Below are positions 50,912 through 59,141 of a DNA stretch of 64,000 nt, in pieces; position 1 is the stretch's first letter; each line of letters begins with the position of its first letter. Position numbers and translations under genes: made by a program. The DNA is taken from the NCBI GenBank assembly GCA_930989535.1, contig CAKNLK010000002.1, positions 62,001 to 126,000 on the forward strand. The letters are read 5' to 3'. The notes beneath the pieces were generated by a model. That model was not told where the DNA came from. It did no database searches and saw only the letters and a list, made by a program, of their open reading frames with translations. Origin of the DNA: an uncultured Clostridia bacterium. GTDB taxonomy: Bacteria > Bacillota > Clostridia > Christensenellales > Borkfalkiaceae.

Positions 50912-51232
50912 TCACGCCAACAGCATGAAGCACATTTCGATGAGAAAAACGGTCGCGATGCTTGCCACCGACACGACGAGCAGCCCGCGGCGGAAGTACG
51001 CCAGCACCAGCGCGACGAGCGTCCCCGCGACGCCCGACCAGATGGTCGAGGTGGAAAAGAGGATGGTGGGGAACACCATCACCGCCAGCACGCTGTAGGG
51101 CAGGTAGTACAAAAAGGATTTGACGTATTTATTTTTGATGGGCTTCTTTACGAACAGCAGTCCGATTGCCTTTGTCGCGTAGGTCACGGCAAACATGACG
51201 GCGCACCCGATGAGCATATCCGCGAGGTTCAT
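50912..51232 (-). CDS. azlD: Branched-chain amino acid exporter small subunit AzlD
   Basis: A 106-residue protein with four hydrophobic helices; TYATKAIGLLFVKKP and YLPYSVLAVMVFPTIL are typical of AzlD. It pairs with AzlC to export branched-chain amino acids or their analogues. Its ATG overlaps the azlC stop. Confidence 0.88.
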   Translation of the reverse strand: MNLADMLIGCAVMFAVTYATKAIGLLFVKKPIKNKYVKSFLYYLPYSVLAVMVFPTILFSTSTIWSGVAGTLVALVLAYFRRGLLVVSVASIATVFLIEMCFMLLA

Positions 51233-52038
51233 TGCCCGCCTCCTTCGTCCGCCGAAGGCGCACCGCTTGCATCTGCCGCGGTTTTGTCCTGCGTGTCGCC
51301 GGGCGTCTGTCCGTCCTCCTCGTCCTTGCGGGGGAAGAGAAAGGCGAGCACGGCCGTGCACACGACGGATACGACGATGATATCCACGCCGCTCGGGAGC
51401 GAATGCAGGGCGGGCACAAAATAGAACAGGCAGCTCCCCGCGATGCTGAGCGCCACGAGCAGCAATACCTTTTTATCGCCGCGCGCGGGCGGAATCACAA
51501 TCGCCACGAACATCGCATACAGCGAAATGTTGAACGCGCTCATGAGGATATCGTACCATGCGGCGGCGTCGCCCGTGAGCAGGGCGGAGAGCAGTTCGCT
51601 CATGCCCGCGCCGAGCGCCGTTCCGCCCAGCCAGCCCGCAAACGAACAGCCCATCAGCCCCATGAGGTAGGAAAAATTCAGCTTTTTCGGCTGCTGCATG
51701 GCGACGGCGTAATTTTCGTCCGTCACCCCGAAGGATACGATGAGCCGCTTCCACAGCGGAAAGCGCCCGTCCAGCTTCTGCGACAGGGAAACGGACATGA
51801 GCGCATAGCGGATGTTGATGACGAGCATGGTCGCAAACAGCACCGCCAGCGACGCGCCCGCGGCGATGAGGTTGGTGCCGGCAAACTGCCCCGTGCCCGT
51901 AAAGTTGGTCGCCGATACGAGGATGGGGAACCAGGCGGGGAACCCCTGTGCCACGGCGCCCATGGCATAGGCAAAGGCGACGGGCACATAGCCGAGCGCG
52001 ATGGGCAGCCCGTCCCGCAATCCGCGCGAAAACCGCAT
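51229..52038 (-). CDS. azlC: Branched-chain amino acid exporter large subunit AzlC
   Basis: A 269-residue protein with seven to eight helices; GLPIALGYVPVAFAYAMGA, SATNFTGTGQFAGTNL and SFGVTDENYAVAM are AzlC signatures. An acidic/Ala-rich tail of about 35 residues ends it. AAGGAG lies nine bases before the ATG. The operon is azlC-azlD, divergent from the LysRS gene. Confidence 0.92.
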   Translation of the reverse strand: MRFSRGLRDGLPIALGYVPVAFAYAMGAVAQGFPAWFPILVSATNFTGTGQFAGTNLIAAGASLAVLFATMLVINIRYALMSVSLSQKLDGRFPLWKRLIVSFGVTDENYAVAMQQPKKLNFSYLMGLMGCSFAGWLGGTALGAGMSELLSALLTGDAAAWYDILMSAFNISLYAMFVAIVIPPARGDKKVLLLVALSIAGSCLFYFVPALHSLPSGVDIIVVSVVCTAVLAFLFPRKDEEDGQTPGDTQDKTAADASGAPSADEGGGQ

Positions 52039-52064
52039 ATGGCTTTTCTCCTTGGCAAAAATTT

Positions 52065-52081
52065 CGCCGCTTACCGCGGCG
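52065..52081 (-). terminator. Terminator-like hairpin in the azlCD leader
   Basis: CGCCGC/GCGGCG around five bases; on minus it is followed by AAATTTTT and lies between the promoter and the azlC ribosome binding site. It may be an attenuator. Confidence 0.45.
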
Positions 52082-52088
52082 GATTTTT

Positions 52089-52117
52089 ATTATAGCACAA
52101 ACGTGAGCGCTTGTGAA
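52089..52117 (-). promoter_or_regulatory. Promoter of azlCD
   Basis: On the minus strand TTCACA (52117-52112), a 17-base spacer and TATAAT (52094-52089). Confidence 0.75.
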
Positions 52118-52159
52118 CGAATTTTACACCGCAAATTCATCATTTCCCCGTTATACGGT

Positions 52160-52188
52160 TTGATTTCGCGCGCTCTTTGTGGTATAAT
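52160..52188 (+). promoter_or_regulatory. Promoter of the lysyl-tRNA synthetase gene
   Basis: TTGATT, a 17-base spacer and TATAAT (52183-52188); the leader is about 31 bases. Confidence 0.75.
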
Positions 52189-52225
52189 ATTGCAAATTCA
52201 AGCTATTTTTTGGAGATTTAAGAGT

Positions 52226-54256
52226 ATGTATTGGGCAGATAAGCTGGCGGACGAGGTTATCCGCAGAAAGCCGGACAAGGAAGAGTACGTCTGTGCGGCG
52301 GGCATTTCGCCCTCCGGCTCCGTGCACATCGGCAACTTCCGCGACATCGCTACGAGCTATTTCGTGTACCGCGCCCTCCTCAAAAAGGGCAAAAAGGCGC
52401 GCCTCGTCTTTTCGTGGGACGAGTTCGACCGCCTGCGCAAGGTGCCGAAAAACGTTTCCGATTATCTCGGCAACAATTCCTTCGAGCAGTACATCGGCTA
52501 TCCGTACGTCGACATTCCCGATCCGTTCGGCAAGGACGAAAGTTACGCCGCGCACTTTGAAAAGGAGTTTATGGAGTCCATTAAAAGATTCGGCATCGAA
52601 ATGGACTACCGCTACCAGGCGAAGGAGTACCGCTCCGGCCGCTACGCCGAGCACGTGATTTTTGCCCTCAAAAACCGCAAAAAAATCTTCGATATTCTCG
52701 ATAAGCACCGCACGCAGGACGCCACGGAGGAGGAGCGCGAAAACTACTACCCCGTGTCCATCTTCTGCCCGCACTGCCATAAAGATTCGACGAAAATCGT
52801 CTCCCTCTCCGACGACTGCACCAAGGCGCATTACACCTGCGAGTGCGGGCATGAGGGCGACTTCGATTTTACGAAAGATTTCAACTGCAAACTGCAGTGG
52901 AAGGTCGACTGGCCCATGCGCTGGATGGCTGAAGGTGTCGACTTTGAGCCGGGCGGGAAAGACCACGCCTCCAAAAACGGCAGTTACGACACCGCGAAAG
53001 ACATCTCCCGCGAGGTGTTCGGCTACGAGCCGCCGCTGTTCCAGGGCTACGAGTTCATCGGCATCAAGGGGAATGTGAACGTCGGCAAGATGAGCGGCTC
53101 TTCGGGGCTGAACATGACGCCCGATTTCCTGCTCAAACTGTACCCGCCCGAGCTCATCCTGTGGCTGTACGCAAAGACGGAGCCGCTGAAGGCCTTCGAC
53201 TTCTGCCTTTCGGACGAAATCCTGCGGCAGTACTTCGAGTTCGGCAAGATGCTGACAAGCTACATGAACGGCACCGCGGACGAGAACACCAAGCGCATCA
53301 TGGAAAACAGCCTCATCGAGGGGCGCAAGTTCGTTCCCGTGCCGATGAGTCAGCTCGTCGATTTGGGTTCGGTGGTCGATTTCAACCCCGAAATGATGGA
53401 AAAGCTGTTCGAAAAAATCGGCACGCCCTATAAAATCGAAGACTTTAAAGAGCTGTTCGAGCGTGCCAAGTTCTGGCTGCGCACCTGCTCGCCCGAAAGC
53501 GAGTACGTCATCCTCGAAAAGCGCAACTGGCCGTACTGGCGAAGCATGAACGACAAGGAGCGCGAGTGCGTCCGCCTGCTCAAAGAGTACATCGAAAAGG
53601 GCGGCTACACCCTCGATTCGCTGCAGGCGGAGCTGTACGCCATTCCCAAGCAGGTGTTCCCCGACATCGCGGAGGATAAAAACGCGCTCAAAGCGGTGCA
53701 GAGCAAGTTCTTTAAAGACGTGTACAACCTGACGCTCGCGCGCGACAAGGGGCCGAGGCTCTACCTGTACCTGTACGCCGTCGAGCCGTCGCGCTATCTT
53801 AAACTTCTCGATTTTTCCCTGCCCGAATCGGAGGATCCCGACGCAAAGGAGGAGGTCAAAGAGGAAGTCAAGGAGGAAAAGAGCGCACCCGTCGAGGATA
53901 AATATGTCCCCGAGGCCGCTCCTTTCAAGGAAGTTATCGAAATCGGCGATTTCGACAAGTGCGACATCCGCGTGTGCAAGGTGCTCTCCGCAAAGCCCAT
54001 GCGCAAGACCAATAAATTGATGAAAATCACTCTGCACGACGGCGCGGGCGAGCGCGTCATCGTGTCGTCCATCGCCGACCAGTACGAGCCGGAACAGCTT
54101 GTCGGCAGAAAAATTATCGTGCTCGTCAACTTAAAGCCGCACAAGTTCGGCAACGAATATTCGAACGGCATGCTTTTGGCGTCGGGCAATACCGACGGCA
54201 CCTGCCGCATTCTGTTCGCCGCCGACGACGCCGAAATCGGCTCGCTCGTGCATTAA
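52226..54256 (+). CDS. lysS: Class I lysyl-tRNA synthetase with C-terminal tRNA-binding domain
   Basis: A 676-residue synthetase. The catalytic domain is the archaeal/spirochaete class I type: GISPSGSVHIGNFRD (about 25-39) is its HIGH region and GKMSGSSGLNMTP (about 288-300) its KMSKS loop; HC-type metal ligands (CPHCHKD and CECGHE) lie between. Residues 566-676, after a Lys/Glu-rich linker (EEVKEEVKEEKSA), form an OB-fold tRNA-binding domain of the MetG-C/EMAP-II type (FDKCDIRVCKVLSAKPMRKT, then LVNLKPHKFGNEYSNGMLLA). Class I LysRS normally lacks that domain. The ATG at 52226 has GGAG ten bases upstream. Confidence 0.93.
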   Translation: MYWADKLADEVIRRKPDKEEYVCAAGISPSGSVHIGNFRDIATSYFVYRALLKKGKKARLVFSWDEFDRLRKVPKNVSDYLGNNSFEQYIGYPYVDIPDPFGKDESYAAHFEKEFMESIKRFGIEMDYRYQAKEYRSGRYAEHVIFALKNRKKIFDILDKHRTQDATEEERENYYPVSIFCPHCHKDSTKIVSLSDDCTKAHYTCECGHEGDFDFTKDFNCKLQWKVDWPMRWMAEGVDFEPGGKDHASKNGSYDTAKDISREVFGYEPPLFQGYEFIGIKGNVNVGKMSGSSGLNMTPDFLLKLYPPELILWLYAKTEPLKAFDFCLSDEILRQYFEFGKMLTSYMNGTADENTKRIMENSLIEGRKFVPVPMSQLVDLGSVVDFNPEMMEKLFEKIGTPYKIEDFKELFERAKFWLRTCSPESEYVILEKRNWPYWRSMNDKERECVRLLKEYIEKGGYTLDSLQAELYAIPKQVFPDIAEDKNALKAVQSKFFKDVYNLTLARDKGPRLYLYLYAVEPSRYLKLLDFSLPESEDPDAKEEVKEEVKEEKSAPVEDKYVPEAAPFKEVIEIGDFDKCDIRVCKVLSAKPMRKTNKLMKITLHDGAGERVIVSSIADQYEPEQLVGRKIIVLVNLKPHKFGNEYSNGMLLASGNTDGTCRILFAADDAEIGSLVH

Positions 54257-54280
54257 AAATTAAACGATACAAAGCGAGGT

Positions 54281-54307
54281 AAGTCCTGCCGTTTTCGGGC
54301 GGGACTT
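54281..54307 (+). terminator. Terminator-like hairpin after the LysRS gene
   Basis: AAGTCC(T)GCC with GGCGGGACTT, 10 bp with one G-T pair, starting 24 bases after the stop; only TTGCC follows. Confidence 0.55.
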
Positions 54308-54333
54308 TGCCATAATCGGCAAAAAGGAGAAAG

Positions 54334-56220
54334 ATGGGAGCAAAAATCGCCGTTACAATCGGAATCGTGAGCCGCGGCAACGAGCCGTTTCTCGGAGAGT
54401 GCCTCCGCGCGGTAGCATCGCAGAATTTGGACGGGCTGGAAGTAATCGTCGCGGATATCAGCGACGAAGGCGGCCGACAAGAATTGTTCACGAACTGGCT
54501 CGGCAAAAGACAAAAGTGCCTGTACAGGCACCTGCCGCGGTGCGCAGCAGGTGCGGCAAAGAATTATTTGCTGGAAACAGCGGCGGGGGAATACATCGCC
54601 TTCCTCGGCGAGGATATCTGCTATTTGCCGGGCGGATTGGAAAAACTGTACGCGCAGGCAAAGGAGAGCGGCGCGGATATGGTAATCGGCCGCGCGGCGG
54701 GAGGAAGTTTCGGAGGAAAAGAGTATCCCGCGGCGTGGACGGTAGACGGCGCGCTCGTACCGCAGAAAGAGCCGTTTGCGGCGGAAGACATTGGTGAGCG
54801 CGCGCTCCTTTTGTGCAAAGGTTGGTCGGGGGACAAGCTGTTCCGCACGGCGTATCTGCGGGAGAACGGCCTGCGGTTTTCGGAAGGCGCGTTTTCGTCT
54901 GTTCCCTTCGTGTTCGGTACGCTTGTGTGCGGAAAAACCGCCGTCAGCAAGGAACCCGTCTTGTATACGCAGGATGTCGAGTGCGTAAAATACCGCCGCA
55001 GTCCGAAAAAGAGCGCTTCGGACATTCAGGTGGCGATGCTGGCATTGGAGGCAATGTTAAAGAAAGAGGGCAAATGGGAAGCGTTTGAAAAATCGTTTCG
55101 CACGTGGTGCATTGAGTTCGCTGTATGGAATTACAATGTCGCCCCGGCAGAGGGGAAGGCGGAAGTCCGCACGGCGATACGCGAGCAAATTGAACCGTGG
55201 CTGAAAATCACGGAACACGGCGTGAGCGATTATCTGACGCGCAAGCGTTTTTTCAAATACTGCGAACTTTGCTCGGAGGACGACGAAGAAACTACAGTTA
55301 AGAGATTTAAAGCGTTTGACAGGGCAAATAAAGTAATTTCTGTTTGGGGCAGCTGCGTGTCGCGAGAGTTTTTTAATGTAGATAAAGAAGCCTTTTGCGT
55401 AAATGCATATTTATGGCAAATTCCTCCCAATATTTATTACAATACGCTGCCTGTTTCCGTTCATAAAATACCCTTTGATGTGATTGACAAGGTTGATGTG
55501 CCGGGAACAGATAAGAGGTCGGCATACTTAAATTTTAATAAGCTTCCGGTATTTTATTTAAAAATGCATCCGGCCGATTATCTGTTGGTTGATATTGGGG
55601 ATATCCGACTGTCGCATTACAGAATCGTTTTCCGAGAGGATGGTGTAAAGACGAGAGTTACACAGGGAAATCGGGCAATGAAATGTATGGATGCATGTAT
55701 TGAGAGCGGATATACAGAGGGACTCGATCCTGAAATTTATCCGTGGTTTCGGGATGGAGAGCATATCTTTTCAGCGGAAGAGTGGGAGCAACTGATTGCG
55801 CAATATGTTTCCGATATTGCAAAGCTATATCCATCCAATCATATTATTGTGAATCAGACATATTATGCTCATAGCTATGTTGAAGGCAAAAAAATATTTG
55901 AATTCAGAAATACCGAGCCTATCAATGACATGAATCGGTTATTTGCCTTTGTTGAGAATATTTTAAGGAATAAGCTGAAAGGATGCCGTTTTTTGCCTAC
56001 ACCCAAACATGTTTATGCGGACAAAAATCATAGGTTGGGAGTGCATACATTACATTATTGTAAAACGGCCGAAGAATACAAAATGCAGGCGCTCAAAAAA
56101 ATCGTCTTCGAGCACGCGAGCAACGGGCAGATTCAGCAGCTCTGCGACGAATACGACAAAAAGCTCGAACAGGAGCTGAACTCTCTGCAGCCGGTGGAGC
56201 CTGCGGGCGGCGGGCAGTAA
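54334..56220 (+). CDS. Mosaic protein: family 2 glycosyltransferase plus DUF6270-like domain
   Basis: A 628-residue cytoplasmic protein. Residues 5-235 are a GT-A glycosyltransferase (VTIGIVSRGNEPFLGECLRA, then AAGAAKNYLLETAAGEYIAF with GED at the metal position). Residues about 325-580 form a second domain starting VISVWGSCVSREFFN (near 332), the GSC opening of DUF6270/SGNH-like modules. The bases coding the second domain (about 55290-56065) are far richer in A and T than the rest, and composition returns to normal for the last 50 residues. AAAGGAG precedes the ATG. A role in envelope or capsule decoration is likely. Confidence 0.75.
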   Translation: MGAKIAVTIGIVSRGNEPFLGECLRAVASQNLDGLEVIVADISDEGGRQELFTNWLGKRQKCLYRHLPRCAAGAAKNYLLETAAGEYIAFLGEDICYLPGGLEKLYAQAKESGADMVIGRAAGGSFGGKEYPAAWTVDGALVPQKEPFAAEDIGERALLLCKGWSGDKLFRTAYLRENGLRFSEGAFSSVPFVFGTLVCGKTAVSKEPVLYTQDVECVKYRRSPKKSASDIQVAMLALEAMLKKEGKWEAFEKSFRTWCIEFAVWNYNVAPAEGKAEVRTAIREQIEPWLKITEHGVSDYLTRKRFFKYCELCSEDDEETTVKRFKAFDRANKVISVWGSCVSREFFNVDKEAFCVNAYLWQIPPNIYYNTLPVSVHKIPFDVIDKVDVPGTDKRSAYLNFNKLPVFYLKMHPADYLLVDIGDIRLSHYRIVFREDGVKTRVTQGNRAMKCMDACIESGYTEGLDPEIYPWFRDGEHIFSAEEWEQLIAQYVSDIAKLYPSNHIIVNQTYYAHSYVEGKKIFEFRNTEPINDMNRLFAFVENILRNKLKGCRFLPTPKHVYADKNHRLGVHTLHYCKTAEEYKMQALKKIVFEHASNGQIQQLCDEYDKKLEQELNSLQPVEPAGGGQ

Positions 56221-56240
56221 AACAGAGTAGGACAAATATA

Positions 56241-56277
56241 AAAAAGGAAGCGCCTCAGCCTTTGGGCGCTTCCTTTT
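56241..56277. terminator. Bidirectional terminator
   Basis: GGAAGCGCC/GGCGCTTCC around ten bases, with T-run on plus (56274-56277) and A-run (T on minus) at 56241-56245. Its loop contains the stop codon of the TSCPD gene. Confidence 0.75.
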
Positions 56278-56539
56278 CTCTGTCTCTGTTTTGTTCCCGC
56301 TCCTTGTAGGCGCGGATGGCCTGCGAAAGCTGGTCGGGGCAGGAGGTGTTGTTGCGGCACTTGATGCCCTGCAGCGTTTCGCCGATTTCGTCAATGTTCT
56401 TTCCTTCGACGAGCCTTGCGATGCCCTGCAAATTGCCGCCGCAGCCGCCGATAAATTTTACATTGTGTATCTTGTTTTCCCCGTCCACGTCAAAAATAAT
56501 CTGGCGCGAGCAGGTTCCTTTGGTGTTGTACGTAAACAT
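56255..56539 (-). CDS. TSCPD-domain protein (TIGR03905-like)
   Basis: A 94-residue protein. VKFIGGCGGNLQGIARLVEG and CRNNTSCPDQLSQAI are the signature of the TSCPD family, a domain also found at the end of some ribonucleotide reductases. The Cys residues probably hold a metal or form a redox pair. It is followed upstream by the DUF4364 gene on the same strand with 19 bases between. Function unknown. Confidence 0.9.
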   Translation of the reverse strand: MFTYNTKGTCSRQIIFDVDGENKIHNVKFIGGCGGNLQGIARLVEGKNIDEIGETLQGIKCRNNTSCPDQLSQAIRAYKEREQNRDREKEAPKG

Positions 56540-56558
56540 TTTAATTTTGACCTCTTGG

Positions 56559-57083
56559 TTAATCCACTAAATTTTCATAGATAACGGCATATACGTCCGC
56601 GGCTTTCAGCTCCCATTTTTTGTAGATGTTCTGCGCCGTTTTGCGGTCGGGCACGACAAATTTCAAATCGAGCATGGGCTGGGCGGGGGCGAGTATCCGC
56701 AGATACACGGTATATGTGCCGTCTTTGTTTTGGTAGTAGTCCGATTTGCATTCCTGCCGGTTGCGGTAGCGCGCGCTGTTGTTTTTGACGAATACCGAAA
56801 TCTCTTCCCGCGTGCTCTTTGGGATGTTGATGTAAAAATTCGCGAGGCAGCTTCTCCCGTCGGGTGTGATGGTGTAGAGGGTATCGTCGTTTGTCTCCAC
56901 CGTGCAGATAAAACCGTCCTCCAGCAGCTGCGAAATTATCATAACGCAGTCCATGTAGTTAATCCAATCGTTGGAGGTGGAGCACATGTCGATAATGGTG
57001 CGCTCGGAAAGCGCGCTCTCCATTTTGTCGAAGACGAAAAGCATTATTAACTTGTTAACGAACGTTTCGCCTTGAATCTGCAT
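56559..57083 (-). CDS. DUF4364 family protein
   Basis: A 174-residue protein. NKLIMLFVFDKMESALSERT and YTITPDGRSCLANFYINIPK show a winged-helix-like N-terminal half as in DUF4364, a family restricted mainly to Clostridia. A transcriptional role is suspected but not shown. AGGAAGCC lies before the ATG. Confidence 0.85.
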   Translation of the reverse strand: MQIQGETFVNKLIMLFVFDKMESALSERTIIDMCSTSNDWINYMDCVMIISQLLEDGFICTVETNDDTLYTITPDGRSCLANFYINIPKSTREEISVFVKNNSARYRNRQECKSDYYQNKDGTYTVYLRILAPAQPMLDLKFVVPDRKTAQNIYKKWELKAADVYAVIYENLVD

Positions 57084-57198
57084 GGAAGGGCTTCCTTTTT
57101 TTCGGACTTAAGTATAGCTGCGGACAAAAAATCCGCTTTTTAAGATAAAAAGCGGATATTTCCGTCCAATCGTATCTTCTGTTTGGTTGCGGCTCGAA

Positions 57199-57423
57199 TT
57201 AAGCGAACTGTTTGAGCTGTTCGATAAGATCGTCGCAGTTATCCGAATGAATCTCGACGGTGAGCGGTTTGGACAAGTCCAAGCTGAAGATGCCGAGGAT
57301 AGATTTTGCGTCGACGACGTATTTATCGCTCTTCAAATCGATCTCATAGGGGCAGTCTTGCACTACGCGCACGAAATCTTTCACCTTTTGAGCCATCTGC
57401 AGAGAGATTTTAACGGATTTCAT
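57199..57423 (-). CDS. HPr-like protein without the catalytic histidine
   Basis: A 74-residue protein. KSDKYVVDAKSILGIFSLDL (about 31-50) matches the HPr segment around Ser-46, and the overall length and beta-alpha order fit the HPr fold. The active-site His-15 region (G-x-H-A-R-P) is replaced by LQMAQKVKDF, so it cannot carry phosphate from enzyme I on His. It is therefore a Crh-like or regulatory paralogue. GGAGG lies eight bases before the ATG at 57423. Confidence 0.8.
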   Translation of the reverse strand: MKSVKISLQMAQKVKDFVRVVQDCPYEIDLKSDKYVVDAKSILGIFSLDLSKPLTVEIHSDNCDDLIEQLKQFA

Positions 57424-57583
57424 AAAAGCAACCTCCGAAATTTGTTTTTCTATATTATACATAAAAATTTTCGGAAAATCAAGATATTTCCGAAAAATAA
57501 GTTAATAAAATATAATTTTTGTGCTATAATGATAATCGGAAACGCAAAGTTAGGAATTTTGCACAGAAAAGGGAGCAAACCGA

Positions 57584-58315
57584 ATGGATACGGGAAGGGA
57601 ACAAATCGATTTGTTTTTACAGCGCTGCGACGAGGTGATGCAGTCGAAATTTATCCTCGCGGATACGAAAATCGGAGATTTGCTGAAGGCAATCGCCTCC
57701 TCCGATTTGCTCTATGCTTTTTTCCGCGAGATTACCCGCGATTTCGACTATCCCGCCGCGAAGGAAAAGTACATGAACGGCGCGGCTTCGTCGCCGCAAA
57801 GGCGCCGCCTCTTATTCCCGGACGACCTTTCCGAAAAGCTCGCGTTCATCTTCTGCCTGCTCATCGACCTCGACAATAAGGACATCGATTTGTCCGACTT
57901 TTTGCGCGAGTTTTTCTATGAGGACGGCAGCGTGTACGAGAGCTATTACGCCTTCTGCAACCAGGTAATCAAGCCGTTCAAAAACGACGTGAAGAGCATC
58001 TTCCGCGGCGGCCTGCCGGTGGACGGCGCTCTGCCCGCCGATATGCGCGCGGGCAAAACGGAGGCGAAGGCGGGCGCGGATATAATGTCGGCTGTCCGGG
58101 CGGAGCGCAGCGCGGTGTTTTCCTCCCGCCTGCCGGACGGAAAAAAGGTAGACGCTCTGCTCATTTTGAACGCGCTGGAAAACTGCGGCTGCAAGGGGAG
58201 CGCGGTCTGCGGGCTTTTGTGCGGCTACGCGTATTTTGCGGAGTCCGCGGGCTGGAAGAGCGAACATCTGCCGGCGATTCTCGCGGAGTTGGAAAGGAGG
58301 CGCGAAGAGCTGTGA
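57584..58315 (+). CDS. Hypothetical protein coupled to the NUDIX gene
   Basis: A 243-residue, mostly helical, acidic protein with no signal peptide. FILADTKIGDLLKAIASSDL and the hydrophobic LAFIFCLLIDLDNKDIDLSD stretch suggest a helical bundle; LLILNALENCGCKGSAVCGL near 190 is Cys-rich. The family is not recognised. AAGGGAG precedes the ATG and TATAAT (57525-57530) is its likely -10. Its stop overlaps the GTG of the NUDIX gene. Confidence 0.7.
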   Translation: MDTGREQIDLFLQRCDEVMQSKFILADTKIGDLLKAIASSDLLYAFFREITRDFDYPAAKEKYMNGAASSPQRRRLLFPDDLSEKLAFIFCLLIDLDNKDIDLSDFLREFFYEDGSVYESYYAFCNQVIKPFKNDVKSIFRGGLPVDGALPADMRAGKTEAKAGADIMSAVRAERSAVFSSRLPDGKKVDALLILNALENCGCKGSAVCGLLCGYAYFAESAGWKSEHLPAILAELERRREEL

Positions 58316-58863
58316 ACCTGGAGGAAAAGACGGTCAAAAGCAACATCGTGTTCGGCGGGCACATCATCAAAGTGCACTGCGACGATGCCCTCCGTGCGGA
58401 CGGCAAGCCCTGCACGCGCGAATACATAGAGCACCCGGGCGGCGCATGCGTTCTGTTCGTAAAGGAGGGGAAAATCCTGCTCGTTCGGCAGTATCGGTAC
58501 GCCTACCGCGAGGAGACGTTGGAGATTCCCGCGGGCAAACTCAACCCCGGCGAAGAGCCCGGCGCAACGGCCGCGCGCGAGCTGGAGGAGGAAACGGGCT
58601 ACCGAGCGGCGCGCGTCGAGCACATGTATACGATGTATCCCACGCCCGGCTATACGAACGAAAAAATTTACATCTACCGCGCGTATGCGGCGGAGGAAGG
58701 GGAGTCGCACCCCGATGAGGGCGAGTTCGTTTCGGCGCGCTTTTACCCCGTCGCGGAAGTCCGGGAGATGATTGAGCGGGGCGAAATCAAGGACGCAAAG
58801 ACCATAATCGCCGTGTTCAGCTATCTTTTGTCGGAGCAAAACAGCGCATGCAATGCGGAATGA
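58312..58863 (+). CDS. NUDIX hydrolase, ADP-ribose pyrophosphatase-like
   Basis: A 183-residue enzyme. The NUDIX box G-x5-E-x7-R-E-x2-E-E-x-G runs from GKLNPGEEP to RELEEETGYR (about 79-101), preceded by RQYRYAYREETLEIPAG, typical of ADP-sugar pyrophosphatases (NudF type). Start is GTG 58312, overlapping the upstream stop as GTGA with GGCGCGAAGAG before it. It probably hydrolyses ADP-ribose in the cytoplasm. Confidence 0.9.
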   Translation: MNLEEKTVKSNIVFGGHIIKVHCDDALRADGKPCTREYIEHPGGACVLFVKEGKILLVRQYRYAYREETLEIPAGKLNPGEEPGATAARELEEETGYRAARVEHMYTMYPTPGYTNEKIYIYRAYAAEEGESHPDEGEFVSARFYPVAEVREMIERGEIKDAKTIIAVFSYLLSEQNSACNAE

Positions 58864-58872
58864 ACAAAGCAT

Positions 58873-58910
58873 AAAAAACCGCCCGCGGCGAGCTGCCGCG
58901 GGCGGCCGTT
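58873..58910. terminator. Bidirectional terminator
   Basis: A perfect 11-bp stem (CCGCCCGCGGC with GCCGCGGGCGG, 58879-58905) with six A residues on its left (T on minus) and CCGTTTTG on its right. Confidence 0.75.
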
Positions 58911-58940
58911 TTGCAGGGACGGGATTTTTTGGATTGGCGG

Positions 58941-59141
58941 TTATTTGCAGCCGCAGCCGGAGTTAAACAGATTGCACAGTCCGCCCTTCTTGCATACGCA
59001 GTACGCGATGGCGAGAGCGAGGGGCAGATAGCAGCTGTCGAGAATGCTGTTCAAAATGCCGCTCTGCGAGCAGAACAAGATGAGCAAAAGGATGAGAATC
59101 CACAGGCAGTTATTGCCGCCGAAATTTCCGAAACCGTTCAT
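58941..59141 (-). CDS. Small Cys-rich membrane protein
   Basis: A 66-residue protein: a Gly/Asn-rich start (MNGFGNFGGNNC), a very hydrophobic segment (LWILILLLILF), a second hydrophobic stretch and a Cys-rich end (CVCKKGGLCNLFNSGCGCK). AGGAGG lies seven bases before the ATG. Comparable tiny proteins are widespread in spore-forming Clostridia and have no known role; a spore or envelope component is a guess. Confidence 0.7.
   Translation of the reverse strand: MNGFGNFGGNNCLWILILLLILFCSQSGILNSILDSCYLPLALAIAYCVCKKGGLCNLFNSGCGCK

Noticed and set aside
52151..54037. A 628-codon open frame on minus, opposite the LysRS gene
   Set aside because: Antisense shadow of a recognised synthetase; no ribosome binding site or motif.
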